Origin: JBHEBG01 sp046557915
GTDB taxonomy: Bacteria; Bacteroidota; Bacteroidia; Flavobacteriales; Flavobacteriaceae
Direction of reading: 5' to 3'
Assembly (NCBI RefSeq): GCF_046557915.1
Contig: NZ_JBHEBG010000001.1
Location: forward strand, 744,001-808,000
Length of the DNA: 64,000 nt
Made by a program: the position numbers and the translations under genes. This document shows, piece by piece, positions 1 through 7,851 of this stretch. Position 1 is the first letter of the stretch. Every line of letters begins with the position of its first letter. The notes under the pieces are model-generated. The model did not search any database. It saw nothing but the letters and a program-made list of their open reading frames with translations, and was not told the DNA's origin.

Positions 1-186
1 CTGATATTAACTGCATTAAAATCTTCGCAAGACACCTTCCCGGTAATCGTAACCTTTTTCCCCGCATCGATCTTCCTAACGAATTATGTAGAAATCGTCA
101 AAAGACCATACGCAAAGGAGGCTATATTAATGGTTTCGGTCCTTGTCCCATTTGTCTTATTGGTTTCGGGCATTATCGTTAAATAA
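1..186 (+). CDS. C-terminal end of a membrane protein (partial, possibly DUF6427 family)
   Basis: The frame is open from the first base and ends with TAA at 184-186, giving the last 61 residues of a protein that starts outside the window. The residues are strongly hydrophobic in two stretches, with a short charged loop (EIVKRPYAKE) between them, so this is the end of a polytopic membrane protein. In Flavobacteriaceae a DUF6427 membrane protein often precedes a DUF4254 gene, which follows 30 bases later here. The family name is therefore a context guess; the coding frame itself is seen directly. Confidence 0.65.
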   Translation: MILTALKSSQDTFPVIVTFFPASIFLTNYVEIVKRPYAKEAILMVSVLVPFVLLVSGIIVK

Positions 187-216
187 TTAAATTATCTTTG
201 CCTTAAATTCTTTTTT

Positions 217-822
217 ATGTTCAGTGCGTTGGCAAATAGTATTTTCGAGGAAAGTATTCAACAATATCATGTTAAGGATGATGTAAATCAATCTTTGGAC
301 AATCCCTATCCGCCAAATGAAATAGAGCATCTGCTGTATAAAAAGAACTGGATAGATACCGTGCAATGGCATTTTGAGGATATTATCAGGGATCCGGAAA
401 TAGAACCTACCGCTGCGCTTGTGCTAAAACGAAAAATTGATGCCAGCAACCAGGAACGTACCGATCTTGTTGAGTATATAGACAGCTATTTCCTTAAAAA
501 ATACCAATCGGTTCAAATATTGGACAATGCCAGTATTAATACTGAGAGCCCTGCTTGGGCCATAGACCGACTTTCCATCTTGGCCCTTAAAATCTTCCAT
601 ATGAAAGAAGAAGTTGATCGTAAAGATGCCTCTAGAGACCACATCGAAACCTGCCAGCAGAAATTAGATGTGTTATCGGCACAAAAGGTAGATCTTTCCG
701 CGGCCATAGACCAATTGCTTAAAGATATAGAAGCGGGCCGCAAGTATATGAAAGTCTATAAGCAAATGAAAATGTATAATGATGAGGAATTAAACCCAGT
801 CCTCCGTGGTCAAAAGCAATAG
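217..822 (+). CDS. DUF4254 domain-containing protein
   Basis: A 201-residue, mostly helical, soluble protein without signal peptide or membrane segment. The N-terminal half contains a pattern typical of DUF4254 (WHFEDIIRDPEI, then LKRKIDASNQERTDLVEYID), and the C-terminal half is a charged helix rich in K, E, D and Q that may form a coiled coil. The family has no established biochemical role. In this phylum it sits next to a family 9 glycosyltransferase, as here, where the next gene overlaps its 3' end by 17 bases. Co-translation and a link to surface glycan synthesis are inferences. The ATG at 217 is the first possible start after the upstream stop. Confidence 0.8.
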   Translation: MFSALANSIFEESIQQYHVKDDVNQSLDNPYPPNEIEHLLYKKNWIDTVQWHFEDIIRDPEIEPTAALVLKRKIDASNQERTDLVEYIDSYFLKKYQSVQILDNASINTESPAWAIDRLSILALKIFHMKEEVDRKDASRDHIETCQQKLDVLSAQKVDLSAAIDQLLKDIEAGRKYMKVYKQMKMYNDEELNPVLRGQKQ

Positions 823-1861
823 TAACAATGCGCATCTTCTTGTGATACGCTTATCTTCCATGGGCGATGTAGCAATGACCGTGCCTGTAATATTGGCCTT
901 AACACAACAATACCCCAACGTAAACATTACCCTGTTGACAAGAGGTTTTTTTAAACCCATGTTTTCCCATATATCCAATGTACGGGTTTATGAAATTGAA
1001 TTAAACGGTAGACATAAGGGCGTTAGGGGGCTGTGGAGATTGTATAAGGAACTAAAGGCCTTAAACATAGATGCTGTGGCGGATATGCACAACGTGCTGA
1101 GAAGCAATATTCTGAAAAGCTATTTTGGTCTTGGAAAAATACCATTTGTTCAAATTGATAAGGGAAGGAAAGAAAAAAAAGCCCTGACAGCGCCACAAAA
1201 AAAAGTTTTCGAACCCCTGAAAACAACACATCAAAGATATGCAGACGTCTTGGCCAAACTGGGTTATGAGATTAATCTACAGAAGGTGGCGTTACTGGCT
1301 AAAAGGCAACTATCTGGTAAAACGTTACAAATAGTAGGGACCGATACCAAGAAATGGCTGGGGATAGCTCCTTTTGCAGCTTACCAAGGAAAAATGTATC
1401 CTCTTGAGCTTATGCAAACGGTAGTTGGTAACCTTAACCAGGATAACAAGTACAAGATTTTGCTTTTTGGAGGCGGAAAAAAGGAAATAGCCCAACTAAA
1501 TTATTTATCCAATGCCATGGACAACGTTATAAATGTTTCGGGAAAGCTGTCTTTTGAGGAAGAACTGGAACTTATCTCCAATTTGGATCTAATGCTGTCA
1601 ATGGATAGTGCCAACGCTCATTTAGCCGCCATGTTTGCGATCCCCGTTCTTACGCTTTGGGGGGTAACCCATCCATATGCCGGGTTTCTTCCTTTTGGAG
1701 CAGAGATGCAAAATACCTTGCTGGCAAATAGGGAACAATACCCCATGGTGCCCACGTCGGTCTACGGCAATAAATTACCCAAGGGGTACGAGCGGGCAAT
1801 GGAAACCATCACCCCACAAGAGATACTGCTGAAAATAGACTTGCTAATTAATAAAAAGTAA
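806..1861 (+). CDS. Glycosyltransferase family 9 (heptosyltransferase-like) protein
   Basis: A 351-residue protein of the ADP-heptose:LPS heptosyltransferase fold (GT9). The N-terminal Rossmann half begins with the typical LVIRLSSMGDVAMTVPV motif. The C-terminal half carries the nucleotide-sugar binding stretch SMDSANAHLAAMFAIP followed by LTLWGVTHP. Such enzymes add a sugar to lipopolysaccharide or related glycans at the cytoplasmic face of the inner membrane. The start used here is GTG at 806, which overlaps the DUF4254 gene by 17 bases; a GTG about 36 bases later is an alternative. The donor and acceptor sugars cannot be read from the sequence. Confidence 0.88.
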   Translation: MVKSNSNNAHLLVIRLSSMGDVAMTVPVILALTQQYPNVNITLLTRGFFKPMFSHISNVRVYEIELNGRHKGVRGLWRLYKELKALNIDAVADMHNVLRSNILKSYFGLGKIPFVQIDKGRKEKKALTAPQKKVFEPLKTTHQRYADVLAKLGYEINLQKVALLAKRQLSGKTLQIVGTDTKKWLGIAPFAAYQGKMYPLELMQTVVGNLNQDNKYKILLFGGGKKEIAQLNYLSNAMDNVINVSGKLSFEEELELISNLDLMLSMDSANAHLAAMFAIPVLTLWGVTHPYAGFLPFGAEMQNTLLANREQYPMVPTSVYGNKLPKGYERAMETITPQEILLKIDLLINKK

Positions 1862-1869
1862 TTTTCTTT

Positions 1870-2484
1870 CTATACCAATTCTTTTTGTGAAAGGGATCTA
1901 AAGTAATGTCTCAGTTGCTGAATGTAGTTGTATCTAAGGATTCTGCAATTACCTTCTACCATCATAGTGCGTACTCCAATGTAAGAGGAGATTAGATAAA
2001 TAGCCACACCTTCGCTATCTATATGTCGGTCTACATATCCATCGGATTTACCTTTTTGCAAGACCGATACCAGATTTACTTCCCAAACTTTTAGAATATC
2101 CTTTAGGTATTGCATAATCTCCGGGTTTTTCCCATTGAATTCGGTAATAAAATTACCAAGTACAAATCCGTAATCCATTTCGTTGTGTTCTGCAGTCTCC
2201 AAGGCATTCTCGAAGCAGTTAGCAATTACATTCAATGGATTCTCTTTTCCTTCAATAGGTTCAATAAGCATGCTATATACTTTTTGAACGATAAGGTTCT
2301 GTACAATACTGACAAAAAAATCTTCTTTGGATTGAAAGTGATAGTAGAACGCACCTTTGGAAAGTGAAAGTGATTTTAAAATATCGTCTATACTAGTGTT
2401 GTAGAAACCTTGCTTGTAAAATAATTCCAAGCCTGTTACTTGCATTCGGTGCATGGTTGCCATGCGTTTTAGGTTCTTTTGCAT
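1870..2484 (-). CDS. TetR/AcrR-family transcriptional regulator, probable local repressor of the arsenosugar-type cluster
   Basis: A 204-residue regulator. Residues about 12-55 form the TetR DNA-binding domain (GLELFYKQGFYNTSIDDILKS, then LSKGAFYYHFQSKEDFF), followed by an all-helical ligand/dimer domain. The frame is open to an ATG at 2514, but I prefer the ATG at 2484. The longer start adds a non-conserved extension and would place a strong inverted repeat (2503-2526) inside the gene instead of 19 bases before it. It is the last gene of a run of eight same-strand genes, 244 bases after arsS, and has two candidate operators in front of it. Similar repeats precede the first gene of the run. 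Autorepression and control of the whole cluster are inferences; the ligand may be an arsenical. Confidence 0.88.
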   Translation of the reverse strand: MQKNLKRMATMHRMQVTGLELFYKQGFYNTSIDDILKSLSLSKGAFYYHFQSKEDFFVSIVQNLIVQKVYSMLIEPIEGKENPLNVIANCFENALETAEHNEMDYGFVLGNFITEFNGKNPEIMQYLKDILKVWEVNLVSVLQKGKSDGYVDRHIDSEGVAIYLISSYIGVRTMMVEGNCRILRYNYIQQLRHYFRSLSQKELV

Positions 2485-2502
2485 AAGATTCGGGTTTTGG
2501 GT

Positions 2503-2526
2503 TAAATAGACCATTGGGTCTGTAAC
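2503..2526. promoter_or_regulatory. Candidate TetR operator, proximal site of tetR
   Basis: Inverted repeat with arms TAAATAGACC and GGTCTGTAAC and a 4-base spacer (ATTG). It lies 19 bases before the preferred tetR start at 2484. Arm length and spacer match six other sites in the window, and its centre is 128 bp from the site at 2631-2654. Function as an operator is inferred. Confidence 0.55.
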
Positions 2527-2630
2527 AAAGAACCCCCGAATCCGTATTCTCCTGAATATTTAAAGACGTAACTAGCGCAAAAATCGTTAAAATGACAAAA
2601 CTTCGACCAACTGCAGCTTTTTCAAAAATG

Positions 2631-2654
2631 TAAACCGACCACCCGGTCGGTTTA
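2631..2654. promoter_or_regulatory. Candidate TetR operator, perfect palindrome, distal site of tetR
   Basis: Perfect inverted repeat: arms TAAACCGACC and GGTCGGTTTA, spacer ACCC. It lies between arsS (stop at 2729) and tetR. This is the best copy of the motif and defines the half-site GGTCGGTTTA. The spacer and much of both arms recur at 11923-11946, about 9.3 kb away at the other end of the cluster. Confidence 0.65.
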
Positions 2655-2728
2655 AAGGTTCAATTCTTCGGATAAAAGTATGTTGTCTCCACCCCAAAGG
2701 CAACAAAATTGGGGTTTCCGGCCTCAAT

Positions 2729-3784
2729 CTAGGCTACTGTGCCCTGACAACTACTACCTGCACCCGCAGTGCATCCGTAGCAATGTTGTGAAATAATGAT
2801 ATTGCGGTCATTAAGGATATCTTCATTGTAATCCTTAATATGTTTCACCTTGCTGGCCACTTTAAGATCCAACATCTGATTAAAGTCGCAATCATAAAGC
2901 CACCCGTCCCAGCTAATGGAAATTGTATTTGTACACATTACATTGGCCACTGCAGCAGGATTATAGGCCTCTACAAGTGCATACATATAATCCTCATAGT
3001 TTTCTGAAGCGATCAGATAATCCAAAAACCGTGCAATGGGCAGGTTGGTAATGGCAAAAAGACTATGAAAATCTATATTAAAATCTTCTTTCAGCGCTTT
3101 TTTGAAGTCGTTCTCCAAAGCCACCTGATCTCCTGGAAGGTATGCGCCGGAAGGATTATATACCAGATCTAACCTTAGTGGGCTATTGGGCATTCCATAT
3201 CCCACAGCATTAAGTTCTTGCAAGGCCTTTATAGATTTGTCAAAAACACCGTCTCCTCTTTGTTTATCTGTTTTTCCACGTGTATAGTGGGGCATGGACG
3301 AGATTACATGTACATTATGCTTTTTAAAGAACTGCGGCAGGTCGTAATACTTTTTGTTTGCCCTTATAATGGTAAGGTTAGACCGTACTATAAAATCTTT
3401 AATACCTGCTTTGGCGGCCTCCTCTACAAACCAACGAAAATCTGGGTTCATTTCCGGGGCACCGCCTGTAAGGTCCAAAGTATGTGCACCGGTATTACGG
3501 ATAACCTCCAAACACTGTTTCATGGTCTCCCTGGTCATTATTTCCTTACGATCGGGTCCGGCATCTACATGGCAATGTTCACAGACCTGATTGCACATAT
3601 ACCCAACATTTATCTGAAGGATTTCTAGTTTCTTTGGTCGCAGTGGAAAATGGCCGATATCGGAGATTTTATCTTTAAAATAAGGTAGCTCCCCTTCGGC
3701 AAAAATGCCTCCGTTTAATATATCGAGTTGTTTATTTGTCTGCGCAAGATCTTCGTGCCTTGCCTTTAGAGATTTTGTAGCCAT
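2729..3784 (-). CDS. arsS: Radical SAM protein ArsS, arsenosugar biosynthesis
   Basis: A 351-residue radical SAM enzyme. The [4Fe-4S]/SAM motif is C64-x3-C68-x2-C71 (CNQVCEHC), and DLTGGAPEMNP is the downstream SAM-binding glycine motif. The C-terminus carries extra cysteines (CTNTISISWDG, then DCDF, then HCYGCTAGAGSSCQG), and this CYGCTAGAGSSC end is characteristic of the arsenosugar radical SAM family (TIGR04167). Some family members have selenocysteine here; no in-frame TGA is present, so this one uses cysteine. ArsS is known to join the 5'-deoxyadenosyl group of SAM to a methylated arsenical, forming the arsenosugar precursor. It sits 64 bases after an AhpD-like gene in the same run. The methyltransferase ArsM, expected upstream in the pathway, is not in this window. 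Confidence 0.9.
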   Translation of the reverse strand: MATKSLKARHEDLAQTNKQLDILNGGIFAEGELPYFKDKISDIGHFPLRPKKLEILQINVGYMCNQVCEHCHVDAGPDRKEIMTRETMKQCLEVIRNTGAHTLDLTGGAPEMNPDFRWFVEEAAKAGIKDFIVRSNLTIIRANKKYYDLPQFFKKHNVHVISSMPHYTRGKTDKQRGDGVFDKSIKALQELNAVGYGMPNSPLRLDLVYNPSGAYLPGDQVALENDFKKALKEDFNIDFHSLFAITNLPIARFLDYLIASENYEDYMYALVEAYNPAAVANVMCTNTISISWDGWLYDCDFNQMLDLKVASKVKHIKDYNEDILNDRNIIISQHCYGCTAGAGSSCQGTVA

Positions 3785-3848
3785 TTTTTGGATATTCTGT
3801 ATGCCATAGGCCGTCTTAGTCCAAAGACAGTACCTACTGCTTACAATT

Positions 3849-4184
3849 TTACATCGATAATTTGTTGTACTTGTTCATCATTTGTACCCCATGCACCAGG
3901 GTAGCGCCACTTTCTATTGCGGCACCTACATGTACGGCTTCCATCATTTCCTCTTTGGTAATGCCTTTTTGCAATCCATCCTTTGTATAGGAATCGATGC
4001 AATAAGGACATTTTACCACATGGGATACGGCCAGGGCGATCAACGACTTTTCTCTTGCCGACAAAGCGCCTTCTTCAAACACTTTTCCATAATAGTCGAA
4101 GAACTTTGTTCCCAATTCTTCGCTCCATTCAGTGATTTTGCCAAATTTTCTTAAGTCTGCCGGGTCGTAATAGGAGTTTGCCAT
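3849..4184 (-). CDS. Arsenosugar biosynthesis-associated peroxidase-like (AhpD/CMD family) protein
   Basis: A 111-residue, all-helical protein of the carboxymuconolactone decarboxylase/AhpD type. The redox motif C59-P-Y-C62 sits in a helix (LALAVSHVVKCPYCIDSYTK). The usual histidine after the CxxC is absent, and the CPYCIDSYT pattern matches the subfamily found beside ArsS genes (TIGR04169, from memory). It is likely a small cytoplasmic thiol oxidoreductase that may handle the redox state of a thiol- or arsenic-bearing intermediate, but its substrate is unknown. It follows the phosphoesterase gene by 2 bases and precedes arsS, so it is surely co-transcribed. Confidence 0.85.
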   Translation of the reverse strand: MANSYYDPADLRKFGKITEWSEELGTKFFDYYGKVFEEGALSAREKSLIALAVSHVVKCPYCIDSYTKDGLQKGITKEEMMEAVHVGAAIESGATLVHGVQMMNKYNKLSM

Positions 4185-4186
4185 TT

Positions 4187-5056
4187 TTAGTCTTTTAGAG
4201 TGTTAATAGTACTATATTCTTTTGTGTTCTCAAAATTATAAGGAATACCTTGCAACTGCTTTTCATTGTGGGGTAATATTTCCATATTGTCCCAAATTCC
4301 CGAAAGCAGGGTATCCGCATATTCCTGGGGTAAATTTTCATCTATCATTAGCTGGTGTGCCTTATAGTGGTTATACTCCAAATTTTTATAGGAGTATGTA
4401 AGCCGGCCCTTTATCTCTTCCATGATAACATACCAGGTCTTTGGAGTTCCGTCATTGGCCGGCATTCCTATTACTCCGGGGTTTATCCATGCAAAATCTT
4501 CGATTTTCTGATAAAAAGGTAATCCGGAGTGGCCAGCTATGATAGCATCCGTTTTAGCGGTTTTAAAACTTAGCTTTTTAATTTTTGCAGGGGTAGAATC
4601 AAAAACAAACTGGGAGGTATTCGTGTAAGAGCCATGAACTACGGTGAAGTGTTTTCCGGCGTAATTAAAGGTTAGGTGATCGGGTAAATTTGCCATCCAA
4701 TCGATGCTTTCTTTAGATAATCTAGATTTTGCAAAAGGATACCATAATTTGGAAAACCCATCGCACCGGCCGCCCTGTATAAAATCGCATCCGCAATCCT
4801 CTGCCCCGTCCGCCAATTGCAATTCTACGTTCCCGGCAATACTTTGCGCTCCCCATGCCCTAAAAAGAGCGACGGTTTCTTGTGGTTGTGCACAGTACCC
4901 TACGATATCCCCAGTACAAATGCAATTTTCGGGTTCAATACCATTTTCCAAAGCAACCTGCATAAGTTGCTCCAATGCCTGATAGTTGCTATAAACTCCT
5001 CCAAACAGAAGCAGTTTACCACTAATATTTTCAATATTTACTATCCTTTTATCCAT
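4187..5056 (-). CDS. Metallophosphoesterase-like protein with altered metal-binding motifs
   Basis: A 289-residue protein with the calcineurin-like phosphoesterase fold, but several canonical ligands are replaced. The first motif (normally DxHGN) reads GGVYSN at 19-24. GD is kept at 49-50 (CTGDIVGY), GNHD/E is GNVE at 75-78, the H141 and H176 positions remain (VVHGS, AGHSG), and the second His of GHxH is lost. A cysteine cluster (C88-G-C90, C98) follows. I recall a subfamily sharing the GGxYSN and CGC features, so this is likely a conserved variant rather than decay. The start at 5056 gives a 16-base overlap with the symporter gene; the longer frame to 5098 only adds residues read from that gene. 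Role in the cluster is unknown. Confidence 0.8.
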   Translation of the reverse strand: MDKRIVNIENISGKLLLFGGVYSNYQALEQLMQVALENGIEPENCICTGDIVGYCAQPQETVALFRAWGAQSIAGNVELQLADGAEDCGCDFIQGGRCDGFSKLWYPFAKSRLSKESIDWMANLPDHLTFNYAGKHFTVVHGSYTNTSQFVFDSTPAKIKKLSFKTAKTDAIIAGHSGLPFYQKIEDFAWINPGVIGMPANDGTPKTWYVIMEEIKGRLTYSYKNLEYNHYKAHQLMIDENLPQEYADTLLSGIWDNMEILPHNEKQLQGIPYNFENTKEYSTINTLKD

Positions 5057-6378
5057 TTTGGTGTAAAATACATTAACATACAGCACAGAATACCCCAAAA
5101 GTTGATCCAGAGTAGACTTGCATATTTTCCTTGTGAAAAGATCAAAGCATCGGGAAAACTTTCAAAGACCAATAGCAATCCAAAGAAGATACCGCATCCA
5201 ACGCTTAGGTAAAAACTTATTTTAGGTACGGGTTTCTTCCAAAATAGAAATATCGGAGTAAGCCCAATGACCATGGTACCGCTAATTGTGGTGGCCGATA
5301 AAATTTCCGCATCCAAAAAAACAGGAAGCGTTCCTATTATTGCAATAATGATCATTGACAATCTCCCCAGCTTTAAGGTATTCCCAAAATTAAGGTCTAC
5401 CGACAGTAATTTTGAAAATGAGGAGAAGGTAGAATCCAGCGTAGATGCCGCAGAGGTAATCATGATGAGGTTTATTACCAAAAGCACAATAAGACCAAAC
5501 GCCTTGCCCACTTCAACGGCCGCTTGGCCGGTTATCCCCTGTGCTTTGGCATAGACCCCAATAAAACTGAAGAGCACAATACAGAATGCTCCAATGATAC
5601 CTGCCCATAGAAAACTGCGCAGCGTTACCTTAGGGCTACTTATAAAACCTCTATCGGTTAATACAGGGTCGTGAAAGGGATAGCTAAAAGATTGCAATAC
5701 AGCGGCCAGTAATAGGTTTAAACCCAGATCAAAAGACCAGGTGCCAGAATTTAACGCTGCGGTTAGGGTGAAGGATTCCACGCTAAAAATGTTCCATAGA
5801 ATTACCAATAAAAGCAGGGCGAATAACCCCATCTGAATAACATCTGTAAATATAGAACTACTTAACCCTCCCTTTAGAGCATAAGCCAAGGTTAGTAAGG
5901 TAAATACCAATATAGACCAATAGTAGGGAGAGGTACCCGTATCGCCAAAATAAGTACCAATGACCATGGTGTTGCTCCATACTTCATTAAAAAGTCGTAT
6001 GGATATCAATATGGAGAAAAGGGCAACTGCCCCTTTGCCAAATCTAGAGGTTAAAAAGTGATGAATACTGGTAAAATGCCCTTGGGTCCTCATTTGATAG
6101 ATGATAAACCCAGCTATGGCAAAGGACAGATAATAAGCAGCATAGGCCACACCTCCAACAATACCATAGTCTAATCCTAGATTGGCAGCATTGGTAATAC
6201 TTTTTGCAAAAATCCAAGAAATTACCAAACTACCCGTCAGCATTATTGTGTTTGGCGTTTTTTTATGAAAAGACGCTTTAAAAAACTGATTGGTATTTTT
6301 TGCCAATGGGGAAAGCAAGAACAGCACTACACTAGATGTGATGACCAATCCCCATTGCCAAAGCATTATGTTCTCCAT
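5041..6378 (-). CDS. Sodium:solute symporter family (SSS) transporter
   Basis: A 445-residue inner-membrane protein with about 12 hydrophobic segments and the SSS arrangement, including the conserved segments around GGLSSSIFTDVIQMG and the later SAASTLDSTFSSFSKLLSVD (normally SSxxSxLxS). It would couple uptake of a small solute to sodium. It lies 9 bases after susD and overlaps the phosphoesterase gene, so it belongs to the same transcript. With SusC/SusD upstream, an outer-membrane plus inner-membrane uptake route for one compound is a reasonable inference. The substrate is not identifiable. Confidence 0.85.
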   Translation of the reverse strand: MENIMLWQWGLVITSSVVLFLLSPLAKNTNQFFKASFHKKTPNTIMLTGSLVISWIFAKSITNAANLGLDYGIVGGVAYAAYYLSFAIAGFIIYQMRTQGHFTSIHHFLTSRFGKGAVALFSILISIRLFNEVWSNTMVIGTYFGDTGTSPYYWSILVFTLLTLAYALKGGLSSSIFTDVIQMGLFALLLLVILWNIFSVESFTLTAALNSGTWSFDLGLNLLLAAVLQSFSYPFHDPVLTDRGFISSPKVTLRSFLWAGIIGAFCIVLFSFIGVYAKAQGITGQAAVEVGKAFGLIVLLVINLIMITSAASTLDSTFSSFSKLLSVDLNFGNTLKLGRLSMIIIAIIGTLPVFLDAEILSATTISGTMVIGLTPIFLFWKKPVPKISFYLSVGCGIFFGLLLVFESFPDALIFSQGKYASLLWINFWGILCCMLMYFTPKWIKG

Positions 6379-6387
6379 TGTTAAAGT

Positions 6388-7851
6388 TTAAGGGATGTTA
6401 TCCCACCATACCAATACATTTATACTATTGCCGTCGGTTGCATTTGCCGCCGCGGTATAATTAACACTGTTTAAGGCCTCTTCCTCTGCCGGATACGGCA
6501 TACGCACCGGAATAAGATCATTGTTGAGGCTGGCTGAAAGGGTTTTTAGTTGTGGGAAGCCCGTTCTTCTGTATTCTATCCACCCTTCATAACCATTTAT
6601 CATATTTGCGATCCATTTTTGGGTTATAATTTGATTTATGGACCCCGACCCTCCGGAACCGTAGGCCCCAGCTGTGCTTAGGTAGTCCGTAGGAAGCTCT
6701 GTCTGCCAATATTCGAAGGCTTGGGTTACCGCTGTTTCGTACAACTGCTGTGCGTTGGCGGTTATTAATCCACGTTCTGCGGCTTCGGCCAAGAAAAATT
6801 GGGTTTCCCAACCAGTTAAGAAATTTGCATCGAGCCGTCCGGTATTTTCTCTAAAAACAGTCCCTGCCAGGGAATAATCCGCAAGGGCTACAGGAGTTTG
6901 GGTGGCATCTATTCCGTTTAGTAAGCCATTGAACTCTTCCATAGTGCTATTACCAAAAGGCCTAAAAAGAACGTTTATCCGAGGGTCGTTTAGATCCGTA
7001 AGGACCTCTTCAAGGGTTTCCGAGAGCACAAAATTGTTGAAATCGCCTATGCGAAGACGTGCTAACCTAAAGTTGTTGGGTTCTCCGTCGGTAAATTCGA
7101 AAATGGCATTTTCAGCATTTTCATCGATGAACATGCCATTGTCATAAATAGACTGCAATTGCGCAGCCACGTTCACCTTACCAGAGATTCGCATTAATGA
7201 TTTTATGCGTAATGAATTGGCAAACCGAATCCATCCTTCTAAATCCCCATCAAACAAAATATCACCCTCTAATGCAATAGAACCCGTATAGTTTTGAATA
7301 GCGCCGATACCCTTTTCCAAATTGTCCAAGATTCCTCCATCACCCATATAAATTTCCTCTTGAGGGTCGTAGACTGGGGTTACGGTAATGTCTTTTCCCT
7401 TAAAACCTTCGGTATAGGGGACATCTCCAAACAAATCTGTTAACGCCGCCGCCATATAGGCTTTCATAATACGTGCCGGACCTTCATAAATCGCAAAGGT
7501 TTCGTTTTCCAGAGCCAAGTTCAGCATTATTTCATTGTCCCTTAAATTCTGATAAAAAACCGGCCATGGGTTTCCTCCCAGTTGGGGCGACTTCAGATCA
7601 TGACGATCAAAAAGATTAAAATCCAAAGCCGTGGTATACTGCCCTAACAGATTACCTGCCGTAAAGCCTTCGTACGACATCTGTTCTCCATAATCATAGA
7701 TAACTTGTCTCAATAAAAGACTTGGCTGTACGGTAAGAGGGGCGTTGGGGTTGGTATTTATCTCCTCAAAATCCTTGGTGCAAGAAATGACTACTGCAAC
7801 CGTAAGTGTTAGGGTCAGGACTGTTTTATATGTAGGTAGCATGTTTATCAT
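6388..7851 (-). CDS. SusD/RagB-family outer membrane nutrient-binding lipoprotein
   Basis: A 487-residue secreted lipoprotein. The signal peptide ends at a lipobox (VAVVISC, Cys24), followed by DFEEINTNPNAP, typical of the SusD-like_2 group. The helical TPR-like fold features recur (ARIMKAYMAAALTDLFGDVPYTEGF; later ELPTDYL and the IITQKWIANMING pattern). SusD proteins sit on the cell surface and close over a SusC channel to capture ligand. It starts directly after the susC stop (7852); an ATG at 7842 is an equally good start. Members of this group often bind non-glycan ligands, so the ligand here is open. Confidence 0.92.
   Translation of the reverse strand: MINMLPTYKTVLTLTLTVAVVISCTKDFEEINTNPNAPLTVQPSLLLRQVIYDYGEQMSYEGFTAGNLLGQYTTALDFNLFDRHDLKSPQLGGNPWPVFYQNLRDNEIMLNLALENETFAIYEGPARIMKAYMAAALTDLFGDVPYTEGFKGKDITVTPVYDPQEEIYMGDGGILDNLEKGIGAIQNYTGSIALEGDILFDGDLEGWIRFANSLRIKSLMRISGKVNVAAQLQSIYDNGMFIDENAENAIFEFTDGEPNNFRLARLRIGDFNNFVLSETLEEVLTDLNDPRINVLFRPFGNSTMEEFNGLLNGIDATQTPVALADYSLAGTVFRENTGRLDANFLTGWETQFFLAEAAERGLITANAQQLYETAVTQAFEYWQTELPTDYLSTAGAYGSGGSGSINQIITQKWIANMINGYEGWIEYRRTGFPQLKTLSASLNNDLIPVRMPYPAEEEALNSVNYTAAANATDGNSINVLVWWDNIP

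Noticed and set aside
2729..3784. Selenocysteine-containing ArsS
   Set aside because: The C-terminal motif has Cys codons and the gene ends with a normal TAG; no in-frame TGA is present.
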